NCBI GenBank assembly: GCA_007123625.1
Contig: SKKS01000294.1
Location: 1 to 47,891 of the forward strand
Direction of reading: 5' to 3'
Length of the DNA stretch: 47,891 nucleotides
Origin: Paracoccaceae bacterium
Lineage (GTDB): Bacteria > Pseudomonadota > Alphaproteobacteria > Rhodobacterales > Rhodobacteraceae
The notes under the pieces are model-generated. The model was not told where the DNA came from. It made no database searches and saw only the letters and a list, made by a program, of their open reading frames with translations. A program made the translations under genes and the position numbers. Shown piece by piece: positions 25,369 to 32,602 of the stretch (its first letter is position 1; every line of letters starts with the position of its first letter).

Positions 25369-25390
25369 GTGCCCTCGGGCACTTGATTTC
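25369..25390 (+). terminator. Possible weak terminator between the unknown gene and fliA
   Basis: GTGCC-CTCG-GGCAC forms a short GC stem, extendable to GTGCCC/GGGCAC, followed by the weak T-tract TTGATTT. It lies between two convergent genes. The stem is short, so this is only a candidate. Confidence 0.3.
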
Positions 25391-25431
25391 CTCAAGCGAC
25401 TGCCCGTCCTGCCTTGGGGCCCTTCAGTGCC

Positions 25432-26160
25432 TCAGGTGTTCGGGGTGGTGTCGGCCTCGGCGTCGTCCATCATCCTGCGCAGCCGTTCCATCGCGGCCTT
25501 CTTGATCTGCGACACCCGCCCGGTCGTCACCCCAAGCACGGCCGCCACTTCGTAGACGTTCAGTTCCTCGACATAATAGAGTTGCAGCACCAGTGCCTCG
25601 CGCTCGGGCAGGCGCGTGATCGCTTCTCCGAGCATGCGCTTGCGTGCGTTCAGCGTCATCCGCTCCTCGACGTCCGGGGCCTGGTCGCGGAAAACAATGG
25701 AATGGTCGCTGTAGATGTCGTCGATCGAAGCGACATTCCCGCTGTTGATCTCGGCCCGCCAGCGCGCCAGGTCATCGGGCGACAAGGAAAGTTCGGCGGC
25801 AATTTCGGCGTCGGTGGGTTTGCGCAGCAAGGATTGTTCCAGCCGCTGTTCAGTGGCGCGCAGCCGCGCCTGCATCTTCAGCGCACCGCGCGCGATACCT
25901 GCCAGCCCGCGCAGATGATCCATAAGTGCGCCGCGGATGCGGATGCCCGCATAAGCCGCAAACGGCGTGCCCGCCTTGACCTGGTAGCGCCGTGCGGCGT
26001 CAAGTAGCCCCATATAGGCGACCTGCAACAGGTCATCGATCTCGACCCGTCGGCCAACTCTCCCGTGGATATGCCACGCGATCTTGCGCGCCAGATCATA
26101 GTGCGTCGCAACCAGCCTGTCAGGCGCGGGGACAGACTCAGGATAGGTGCGCGGCAGCAT
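25432..26160 (-). CDS. fliA: Flagellar sigma factor FliA (sigma-28)
   Basis: Predicted 242 residues from ATG 26160 (AAGGA about eight bases upstream; ATG 26169 is an alternative). Region 2 is visible as 'VEIDDLLQVAYMGLLDAARRYQVKAGTPFAAYAGIRIRGALMDHLR', region 3 as 'ALRATEQRLEQSLLRKPTDAEIAAEL'-like sequence, and region 4 as 'AITRLPEREALVLQLYYVEELNVYEVAAVLGVTTGRVSQIKKAAMERLR'. FliA directs late genes such as flagellin; a sigma-28-like site precedes fliC here. Its inhibitor FlgM is encoded at 31.7 kb. It is the last gene of flhA-flhF-fliA, which starts from a sigma-54 promoter, placing FliA one step below RpoN. Confidence 0.93.
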   Translation of the reverse strand: MLPRTYPESVPAPDRLVATHYDLARKIAWHIHGRVGRRVEIDDLLQVAYMGLLDAARRYQVKAGTPFAAYAGIRIRGALMDHLRGLAGIARGALKMQARLRATEQRLEQSLLRKPTDAEIAAELSLSPDDLARWRAEINSGNVASIDDIYSDHSIVFRDQAPDVEERMTLNARKRMLGEAITRLPEREALVLQLYYVEELNVYEVAAVLGVTTGRVSQIKKAAMERLRRMMDDAEADTTPNT

Positions 26161-26941
26161 GCAGGGCATCCTTATGTTTCAGGGGGATGGGTGGCGCGTA
26201 ACGGGTCTCTGGGGCGTGCAGGGCATCCGGAAGCCCGGTGCCCTGCGACAAGAGTGCAATCGGCAGGCCAAATCGTTGCGGCAATGCACGGTCTTCAAGC
26301 GTCGGCGGGCAGAGATCTGCGCGGGTCAGCACGATTGCATGGGCCAGAGGCAGAAACCGGGGAGCCAGCCGCTCCTGCATCTGCAGGTGCAACCCGGTGG
26401 GCAGGGCCAGCCAGCACACCGCGCCGGGCAGGGTCAGCAGACCGCGCGCCGCCTCAAGACCACGAGCGCCCATGCCGGACAAGTCGACAATCTGTACCTG
26501 ACCCGGATCGGGGGTCCGCAAGATGACCCGGCGCGCGTCCGGCCACAACGGGGCCGCGACCTCCAGCCCCAGAAGCCGCGCCAGCCCAGGCAGCGGCGAT
26601 GGCGGCGCCAGAATCTCGGGCCGCGGGGCGACCAGGTGCGGCGCGACCAACGGCTTGCGGCGCAAATGCAGCGCGGCCAGTCGCGCCGCCAGCGTCGTTA
26701 CCCCGGCACCCGGCGGCCCGAGCAGCACCAACCGCGTCGGCAGATCCGGCATCGCCGCGGAGGACTCCGGGATCCGGGTGCGGGGCGCCACCGATGGCCC
26801 AGCGTTATCCCGCGCCACGCTGACCTCGACGAACCCTTGCTTCTGCGAGGTCGATACGATCAGCGCGTCGGCCCCGAACCGGCGGGCGACCTCGTCCAGC
26901 GCCGATGCCGCATCCGCGGCGCGTATGTGAATCACCGACAT
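26138..26941 (-). CDS. flhF: Degenerate FlhF-like protein
   Basis: Predicted 267 residues, much shorter than typical FlhF (about 380-480). The N-terminus 'IRAADAASALDEVARRFGADALIVSTSQKQGFVEVSVA' matches the FlhF B domain. The G-domain is present in outline ('LVLLGPPGAGVTTLAARLAAL', 'VQIVDLSGMGARGLEAA', 'AHAIVLTRADL') but degenerate: the P-loop Lys is replaced by Val (expected GxxGxGKTT), and the DTAG and TKLD motifs read DLSG and TRAD. FlhF is an SRP-type GTPase that sets flagellar position and number. Loss of these residues suggests it does not hydrolyse GTP normally. Its place between flhA and fliA fits FlhF. Four bases separate it from flhA, and it overlaps fliA by 23 bases. Confidence 0.8.
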   Translation of the reverse strand: MSVIHIRAADAASALDEVARRFGADALIVSTSQKQGFVEVSVARDNAGPSVAPRTRIPESSAAMPDLPTRLVLLGPPGAGVTTLAARLAALHLRRKPLVAPHLVAPRPEILAPPSPLPGLARLLGLEVAAPLWPDARRVILRTPDPGQVQIVDLSGMGARGLEAARGLLTLPGAVCWLALPTGLHLQMQERLAPRFLPLAHAIVLTRADLCPPTLEDRALPQRFGLPIALLSQGTGLPDALHAPETRYAPPIPLKHKDALHAAAHLS

Positions 26942-26944
26942 GGC

Positions 26945-29077
26945 TCAGCCCCCCTTGCGATCCGACGGCGCGGCCAGGGCTTCGGGCAGCTCGATGCTGC
27001 GCGCGATCGCGACACGGCGGGTTTCCGGCAGGTCGCTCAGCCCCAGCACCAGCGCATCCGACAGATGCGGACGCAGGAAGGCGGCAAAGGCGCGGCGCAG
27101 GGTATTGGACACCACAACCAACAGCATCTGTCCCTGTGCCTGGGCGGCGTCCTGTGCGGCCGCGATCTCTTGCAACAGGCGTTGCGCGAAACCGGGGTCA
27201 AGCGTCAGCCCCTCATCCCCCTCACGCCGCGTGCGCAGCAAAAGCTGCTCCAGCGCAGGTGCCAGCGTGACCACGGGCAGGTCCGAGGAAAGGGGTGCAA
27301 TCTGCTGCAGCAGCAAGGGCACCAGCGCCGGGCGCAGGGTCTCGGCCTGCGCGGCGATACTCATGGACATGCCCGAGAACTGCGCCAGCCCTTCAAGAAT
27401 GCGCCGCATGTCCGATACCGGCAGCCGGTCGGCCAGAAGCTGGCGGATCACGGCAGTCAGCACATGCAGCGGCACAAGCTTGGGCACCACCGTCTGCACC
27501 AGCGTCGGCGCGACCCCTGCCAGCGCATCCAGAAGCGCCTGCACATCGTCCGGCCCGACCAGATCGCCCGCGTGGCGCTGCAACACCTGCCCCAGATGGG
27601 TCGCGATCACGGCTTCGGGGTCGACGATGGTGTAGTCGTCGGCCTCGGCCTCGGCGCGCTGATGCGGCTGAAGCCAGATCGCATCAAGCCCGAAGGAAGG
27701 GTCCTTGACCTCGATCCCGGCCAGCTTGCGGCGGGTGTTGTGGCCGGGGATCGCCAGCACGCGGTCTGCATGGGCGCTGTCCTCGGCCACGATCGTCTGG
27801 CCGATGCGCAGCCTGTAGGTATTGGGCGGCAGGGTCAGGTCATCGCGGATGCGGATGCCCGGCACCACGATTCCCAGCGCGCGCGACAACTCCCGCCGCA
27901 TGGCGGTAACGCGCGACACCAGTGCCCCGCCGCTTTCTGCGCTGGCCAGCGGTATCAGGCCATACCCGATCTGCAGCGACACAGGGGCAATGTCGGTGAC
28001 ATCCTCGGGCGCGATGGGCTGCGGGTCCGCCTCGGGCGCGGGGCGCGCGCCAGGGTCCTTGCGTGGCGTTTCAGTGGCGCTTTGCGGATCGGTCGCCGCG
28101 CGCGACCTGCGCTGCGCCAGAACGGCTGCGCCACCAGCAAGCGCGGCGCTGGTCAGGAAGATCAGGTTCGGCATCCCCGGCACCAGCCCGATCATCAGCA
28201 ACACCACCGCCACCGGGCCCCAAGCCTGTGCCAGGTTCATCTGGGCACCGATCTGCCCGCTCATCGAAGTGGCGGTGGAACTGCGGGTGACAATGATCGC
28301 CGCCGCCAGCGACAGCAAAAGCCCCGGCACCTGCGCCACCAACCCGTCGCCTACCGAAAGGCGCGCATAGCTTTCAGCCGCCACCGAGAAGCTCAACCCA
28401 TGCTGCACCATGCCTACGACGATCCCGCCCAGCAGGTTGATCGCCAGAATGATCAGCCCGGCCACGGCATCGCCCTTGACGAATTTCGAAGCCCCGTCCA
28501 TGGAGCCGTAGAAATCGGCCTCGGCGGCGACTTCGGCCCGGCGGGCGCGGGCCTCGTCCGAGGACATCAACCCCGCGTTCAGATCGGCATCGATGGCCAT
28601 CTGCTTGCCGGGCATGGCATCGAGCGTGAAGCGGGCCGAAACTTCGGACACGCGCCCGGCACCCTTGGCGATCACCACCAGATTGATGATCACCAGAATC
28701 GTGAAGACCAGTAGCCCCACGAAGAAATTCCCGCCGATCACGAAATCGGCAAAGGCCTCGATCACATTCCCCGCAGCGCCCGGCCCGGTATGCCCGTCGG
28801 CCAGAACGACGCGGGTGGACGCCACGTTCAGCGCCAGCCGCAAGGTGGTGGCGATCAGCAGGATCGAGGGGAAGCTGGAGAAGTCCAGCGGCCTTTGGGC
28901 GTGGATCGCGACCATCAGGACCAGCAGCGAAAGCACGATGTTGAAAGCGAAGAACACATCCAGCATGGCGACCGGCAGGGGCACGATCATCATTGCCATG
29001 ATGACCAGAATCCCCACTGGAAGCACCACCGCCCCCAGACTGAGCTGCCCACCCTGACCCTGGACAAGCGCACTCAT
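26945..29077 (-). CDS. flhA: Flagellar type III export gate protein FlhA
   Basis: Predicted 710 residues from ATG 29077 (GTG 29086 also possible), the usual FlhA length. The N-terminal half has about eight membrane helices, with hallmark segments 'VPLPVAMLDVFFAFNIVLSLLVLMVAI', 'FPSILLIATTLRLALNVASTRVVL', the FHIPEP-type cytoplasmic loop region 'SARFTLDAMPGKQMAIDADLNAGLMSSDEARARR' and 'EADFYGSMDGASKFVKGDAVAGLIILAINLLGGI'. The C-terminal half is the soluble chaperone-docking domain. FlhA forms the nonameric ring of the flagellar export gate. First gene of flhA-flhF-fliA, preceded by a sigma-54 promoter match 94 bases upstream. Confidence 0.96.
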   Translation of the reverse strand: MSALVQGQGGQLSLGAVVLPVGILVIMAMMIVPLPVAMLDVFFAFNIVLSLLVLMVAIHAQRPLDFSSFPSILLIATTLRLALNVASTRVVLADGHTGPGAAGNVIEAFADFVIGGNFFVGLLVFTILVIINLVVIAKGAGRVSEVSARFTLDAMPGKQMAIDADLNAGLMSSDEARARRAEVAAEADFYGSMDGASKFVKGDAVAGLIILAINLLGGIVVGMVQHGLSFSVAAESYARLSVGDGLVAQVPGLLLSLAAAIIVTRSSTATSMSGQIGAQMNLAQAWGPVAVVLLMIGLVPGMPNLIFLTSAALAGGAAVLAQRRSRAATDPQSATETPRKDPGARPAPEADPQPIAPEDVTDIAPVSLQIGYGLIPLASAESGGALVSRVTAMRRELSRALGIVVPGIRIRDDLTLPPNTYRLRIGQTIVAEDSAHADRVLAIPGHNTRRKLAGIEVKDPSFGLDAIWLQPHQRAEAEADDYTIVDPEAVIATHLGQVLQRHAGDLVGPDDVQALLDALAGVAPTLVQTVVPKLVPLHVLTAVIRQLLADRLPVSDMRRILEGLAQFSGMSMSIAAQAETLRPALVPLLLQQIAPLSSDLPVVTLAPALEQLLLRTRREGDEGLTLDPGFAQRLLQEIAAAQDAAQAQGQMLLVVVSNTLRRAFAAFLRPHLSDALVLGLSDLPETRRVAIARSIELPEALAAPSDRKGG

Positions 29078-29170
29078 GCGCGGCACGCAAGGTCACGAAG
29101 GATGGAATCTTTCGGCGCGTCGACAAAGGACATGCGGGACCCTTCCGGCATCAACTCTCTGCCCACTGCC

Positions 29171-29186
29171 TGCAAATCCTGTGCCA
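29171..29186 (-). promoter_or_regulatory. Sigma-54 promoter for flhA-flhF-fliA
   Basis: On the minus strand TGGCACAGGATTTGCA matches 11 of 12 fixed consensus positions with exact spacing. Transcription is predicted to start near 29160, leaving an 83-base leader before flhA, longer than for the other operons. Its -24 element lies 38 bases from the -24 element of the divergent flgP promoter. Confidence 0.78.
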
Positions 29187-29224
29187 GTCCCGGCCCGCAC
29201 CTGTCCGTCGTTGCCCTCCGGGAC

Positions 29225-29240
29225 TGGCACGGCGTTTGCA
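29225..29240 (+). promoter_or_regulatory. Sigma-54 promoter for the flgP operon
   Basis: TGGCACGGCGTTTGCA matches all 12 fixed positions of TGGCACG-N4-TTGCA. Predicted transcription start near 29251, 30 bases before the flgP ATG. Confidence 0.88.
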
Positions 29241-29280
29241 CCCGTTCCGGCAGATATCTCTTCAGCACGCCGAGGTCCGC

Positions 29281-29808
29281 ATGCCCTGCTCCCCTGTCCA
29301 CCCGCGCCCTGCCTTGACTTCGGTCGCATTCCTGATTGTCCTTGCCGCTTGTGCGCCCAGTACGCGCACTGCGGTCGACGCGCTGCCGCGCGCCGCAACG
29401 GAAGGCACACGCCAGCTGGCGGAGGCGAAGGATATGCTGGATTCGCTGGAACCGACGGTCGAGGTGCGCAGCCGCGCCGCACCGCTGAGCGGGCGGGGAT
29501 TTGCCCAGGTCGCCGCACAGCCGGGACAGACGCTGAACCAGCGCCGCCTGCTGGCCATGCGCGCCGCACGGCTGGATGCGCTGCGCGACCTGACCGAACA
29601 GGTGCATGGCATCCGGATCAGTTCGGACAGCCTGATGCGCGATGCGGTGTTGCGCGATGACCGGCTGGCCGCACAAGTGCAGGGCACGCTGCGGGGCGCG
29701 CGCACGGTGGCAATCGATCCGCGCGGCGACGACGGCTACGCCGTGACCATGGAGCTGGACGCCGATACCGTCGCCTATGTCTTGCGCGCCGTGGGGACGG
29801 GCCGATGA
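29281..29808 (+). CDS. flgP: FlgP-like outer-membrane lipoprotein (LPP20 family)
   Basis: Predicted 175 residues from ATG 29281 (GAGG at 29271-29274). Lipoprotein signal with lipobox LAAC (Cys24). The mature domain 'NQRRLLAMRAARLDALRDLTEQVHGIRISSDSLMRDAVLRDDRLAAQVQGTLRGARTVAI' matches the LPP20/FlgP pattern, in which repeated Ala/Arg/Leu helices precede a beta domain. FlgP forms an outer-membrane-proximal basal disk or H-ring accessory in Vibrio, Campylobacter and related motors. It is first in an operon with flgT, flgA and flgM, overlapping flgT by four bases. The gene name rests on this family resemblance plus context. Confidence 0.8.
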   Translation: MPCSPVHPRPALTSVAFLIVLAACAPSTRTAVDALPRAATEGTRQLAEAKDMLDSLEPTVEVRSRAAPLSGRGFAQVAAQPGQTLNQRRLLAMRAARLDALRDLTEQVHGIRISSDSLMRDAVLRDDRLAAQVQGTLRGARTVAIDPRGDDGYAVTMELDADTVAYVLRAVGTGR

Positions 29809-30905
29809 CCGGCCTCACGCGGCGCGGCCTTGTCCTGGGCACGCTTGCACTGGCGCTGGCTCCGCCTCCGGTCCATGCTGCGACCTGGGTCGAAGTGACC
29901 GGCAGCGCCCTGATCCACAATGCTGCCGACCTTGATGCCGCGCGCAGGCGGGCGCTGGCCGATGCCCTGCTGTCGGCAGCCTTTGCCGGTGGCGCGTTGG
30001 TGCAGGGGCATTCGGTGATGGCAATGTCGCGCATGACCTCGGACCTGCTGATCGTGCGGCCGGTGGCGCGGGTGCTGGGGTTCCAGATGGTGTCGCAACA
30101 ACAATCCGGCGCGCAATGGCATGTGCGCATCCGCGCGCAGGTCGGCAGCCCCGCGCCGGGTCACTGCACCGACCGCCGGGCGCTGGCGCTGACCCTGCCA
30201 CCGCCCGAGATCCACGTTTCTCCGCAGGCGCCCGCATGGGCCGAAGCCCTGGCACGGCAGGTCGCGGCCACCCTCATCGACCTGACCCGCCACCGCCCCG
30301 AGGTCGCCGAGATGACGCTGATCCACGGCCATCCGGGCCCGGACCCCACCCGCGACGCCACCGACTGGCGCACGCTGACCCAGGGAAGTGCCCGCATGCC
30401 CGCAGGGGGCCACGGGCTGGCCATACGCGTGCATATCGCCCCCGAGGGCCGCGCGCTGGTGCTGCGTCTGGCATTGCATCTGACCGGACCTGCGCAGGAA
30501 AACATCACCCGCGACCACGTTGCGCAGATCCGCCTTCCCGCGCCGTCGGTGCTGGGCCGCGCCGCACCGCTTGCGCAACCCGACCGCGACCGGCTGGCGC
30601 ACGACCTTGGCCGGGGCGCCGTGCCCGCTTTGCAGGCGCTGTTGCAGCAGGCGGGCTGCCAGCCCGTGCGCGCGGTCCTCGTCCAAGACGGCAACGGACT
30701 GCACGCTCCGGCGGGGCGGATGCACGGGCTGACGCGGTCCGCGCTCGCCTTTACCATCGATCGCGATCATTCGGCGGAAATGCTGGAAGTCGCGCAGCTT
30801 TCTGACCGAAGCGTGCGTCTGGCCCCACTGGACCCGACCCGCCCGCCGGCGGCATTCGCGGGCCGCGCCGTGCGCTTCATGGACACAGGCGGGGGTCTGC
30901 CGTGA
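29805..30905 (+). CDS. flgT: FlgT-like flagellar H-ring/motor protein
   Basis: Predicted 366 residues. The signal peptide carries a twin-Arg-like start (TRRGLVLG), so Sec or Tat export is possible. The N-terminal domain 'ATWVEVTGSALIHNAADLDAARRRALADALLSAAFAGGALVQGHSVMAMSRMTSDLLIVRP' followed by 'GAQWHVRIRAQV' matches the start of FlgT (WVEAxGxAxI.N..L..AR..A...AL). The remainder is divergent, as in the distant R. sphaeroides FlgT, which is needed for flagellar rotation and contacts the stator. In Vibrio, FlgT builds the H ring that helps the PomAB stator assemble; PomAB-like stators are encoded here too. Overlaps flgP and flgA by four bases each. Confidence 0.82.
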   Translation: MTGLTRRGLVLGTLALALAPPPVHAATWVEVTGSALIHNAADLDAARRRALADALLSAAFAGGALVQGHSVMAMSRMTSDLLIVRPVARVLGFQMVSQQQSGAQWHVRIRAQVGSPAPGHCTDRRALALTLPPPEIHVSPQAPAWAEALARQVAATLIDLTRHRPEVAEMTLIHGHPGPDPTRDATDWRTLTQGSARMPAGGHGLAIRVHIAPEGRALVLRLALHLTGPAQENITRDHVAQIRLPAPSVLGRAAPLAQPDRDRLAHDLGRGAVPALQALLQQAGCQPVRAVLVQDGNGLHAPAGRMHGLTRSALAFTIDRDHSAEMLEVAQLSDRSVRLAPLDPTRPPAAFAGRAVRFMDTGGGLP

Positions 30906-31648
30906 CGCAGCGCGGGCTTGCGGGTGCGCTGGCGGCACTGCTGGCGGTCCCTGCACTGGCGCAACCGATTCCCGGCCCCGAAGTGGCTGCCCTTGTCGCG
31001 CAGGCCATGACGCAGGCCGGGCAGCCCGGGGCCCGGGTCGCAGCGCCAATCCGGGCCTTTCCGCCGTGCGATCATACCCCGCATGTGGCGCCGGGTCCAA
31101 GAGGTTGGGCAATGGTCGAAATGCGCTGCGATGCCCCTGCCCCGTGGCGGCGCACGCTGCGCACCAATGCCTTGCCCGCCGCTGTCCATGACACTACCGG
31201 CACACCGCACACCACTGCCGCCAACCCCGCCCCCGACACCGGGCACCCGGTGCTGGTGGCCGCGCGTCCGATTGCCCGCGGGGAACGACTGCGCGCGGTT
31301 GACCTGCGCCCGGGCCCTGCAGGCGGAGGCCAGCGCCTGGGTCATCTGACCGACCTTGCGCAGGCCGAAGGGCGCCGTCTGCGGGTGTCGCTGATGCCCG
31401 ACCAGCCGGTGCTCGAGCGCCACCTGGACCCCGCGTATGATGTCGCCATCGGAGAGCGGGTGGCGCTGCGACTGGTCGCGGCAGGGATCGAGATCGGGAT
31501 CACGGCCACAGCGCTGGAGAATGGCTGGCGGGGTGATCGCATCATGGTCCAGCCCTGGAATTCGCCCCGCAAGGTGCAGGCACAGGTGATCGTACAGGGA
31601 ATTGTGCAGGCCACGCCTAAACTCGGCGCAAGGGATGCCGTTCAATGA
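30902..31648 (+). CDS. flgA: P-ring assembly chaperone FlgA
   Basis: Predicted 248 residues, beginning at a GTG that overlaps the flgT stop (GTGA). A signal peptide (MTQRGLAGALAALLAVPALA) precedes a short N domain and a SAF-type C-terminal domain: 'VLVAARPIARGERLRAVDLRP', 'RLRVSLMPDQPVLERHLDPAYDVAIGERVALRLVAAGIEIGITATALENGWRGDRIMVQPWNSPRKVQAQV' with the FlgA terminal pattern (GxxGDxIxVxNxxSxKxVxGxV). FlgA is a periplasmic chaperone for FlgI. It is not next to flgI but in the flgP-flgT-flgA-flgM operon. Confidence 0.9.
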   Translation: MTQRGLAGALAALLAVPALAQPIPGPEVAALVAQAMTQAGQPGARVAAPIRAFPPCDHTPHVAPGPRGWAMVEMRCDAPAPWRRTLRTNALPAAVHDTTGTPHTTAANPAPDTGHPVLVAARPIARGERLRAVDLRPGPAGGGQRLGHLTDLAQAEGRRLRVSLMPDQPVLERHLDPAYDVAIGERVALRLVAAGIEIGITATALENGWRGDRIMVQPWNSPRKVQAQVIVQGIVQATPKLGARDAVQ

Positions 31649-31666
31649 GTGAAACCGGAGGCTGTC

Positions 31667-31969
31667 ATGGTCAACAACATCACCTCGAACATCACCCAGT
31701 TGCGGCCAGTCGGCGACGCGGACCTGTCGCGCAGCGGCAAGGTCCAGCCCGGCGGCGGCACAACGTCGGCGGTGGCGCATCCATCGACGGATGACGTGCG
31801 CCTGTCGGTGGCACCACGCACACTGCCAATGGAAATGCAGAAGGGGCCACCGGTCGATCAGGGCCTTGTGGACCGCCTAAGCGGCGAAATCGCCTCGGGG
31901 CGCTATCCCCTCGATCCTGCAAGGATCGCCGATGCCCTTTTTTCACAAGCCGCAATCCTGGCTGAGTGA
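31667..31969 (+). CDS. flgM: Anti-sigma-28 factor FlgM
   Basis: Predicted 100 residues from ATG 31667, chosen over the upstream GTG 31649 because GGAG (31657-31660) sits six bases before it. The N-terminal half is disordered (MVNNITSNITQLRPVG...), and the C-terminal 'VDRLSGEIASGRYPLDPARIADALFSQAAILAE' is the FlgM helix that binds FliA (typical G-x-Y-x-I/V/L-D/N-x-x-x-I-A). It holds FliA inactive until it is exported through the completed hook. It follows flgA closely, downstream of a sigma-54 promoter. Confidence 0.92.
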   Translation: MVNNITSNITQLRPVGDADLSRSGKVQPGGGTTSAVAHPSTDDVRLSVAPRTLPMEMQKGPPVDQGLVDRLSGEIASGRYPLDPARIADALFSQAAILAE

Positions 31970-31990
31970 CCGGCAAAAAGGACCGCTTCC

Positions 31991-32383
31991 ATGCCTATGA
32001 TGATCCCCATACTGGTCACCTTGCTCTTTCTGGCGTGTTCCAGCTTTGCGCTTGGCCTGTTCCTCAGCTGGCGCAGCTTCCGGCGACAGACCGACGCCAA
32101 CGGCACGGCCATACTGAGCAGTATCGAGACAATGCTGCGCACCCACGCGTTGCAGATACAGATCATGCATGACGCCGCCGAAGTGCAGCGCAGGGCAGAC
32201 GCCACGGCGCTTTCGGCACATGTCGATACCATCCAGTCGGATGTGGAATGGCTGGCAGGCGAGAAGATGATCGCAGAAGCCGTTAAGCTGGTTCAGGACA
32301 ACATGCCTCTGTCCCAGATCAGCCATGAAACCGGCCTTTCGCACGATACGATTCGCACGCTGGCGACATATCGGACGCACTGA
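31991..32383 (+). CDS. Small membrane-anchored protein downstream of flgM (DUF2802-like)
   Basis: Predicted 130 residues. One N-terminal membrane helix (about 4-24), then a coiled region with 'SSIETMLRTHALQIQIMHDAAEVQRRADATALSAHVDTIQSDVEWL', then a short C-terminal helix-turn-helix-like unit 'MIAEAVKLVQDNMPLSQISHETGLSHDTIRTLATYRTH'. This TM-coil-small HTH arrangement resembles DUF2802 proteins found beside chemotaxis/flagellar genes in gammaproteobacteria. It follows flgM by 21 bases, with AAAAGGA at 31976-31982, and is the last gene before the strong terminator, so it belongs to the flgP operon. Role unknown; a motor- or pole-associated membrane adaptor is a guess. Confidence 0.68.
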   Translation: MPMMIPILVTLLFLACSSFALGLFLSWRSFRRQTDANGTAILSSIETMLRTHALQIQIMHDAAEVQRRADATALSAHVDTIQSDVEWLAGEKMIAEAVKLVQDNMPLSQISHETGLSHDTIRTLATYRTH

Positions 32384-32430
32384 AGCGGCACCGTGTTTCG
32401 AAAAACGGCTGCCGGACGCTTTCGGATCAA

Positions 32431-32466
32431 CGGGAACCGCGCGGGCGGTTCCCGTTTCGGTTTTTT
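32431..32466 (+). terminator. Rho-independent terminator of the flgP operon
   Basis: A perfect 10-base stem (CGGGAACCGC pairing with GCGGTTCCCG) with a 4-base loop is followed by TTTCGG and six Ts. It ends the flgP-flgT-flgA-flgM-31991 operon and isolates the downstream kinase gene. Confidence 0.9.
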
Positions 32467-32602
32467 GCGATGATGCATGCACACCGTCGCAGGGTTTTTG
32501 GCGCGAAGCCGTGGGAAATGCGCGGCGGCGGCTGTCTGTTCAGTTTGTGTAAATTTCTAACGGGCAGTCTGCACGGGTCAGAGTCTGGTTCGGGCAACCG
32601 GT

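Noticed and set aside
26147..28714. An 855-codon open frame on the plus strand opposite flhF and flhA
   Set aside because: Arg/Gln/His-rich shadow translation opposite unmistakable FlhA; no motif or plausible start signal.
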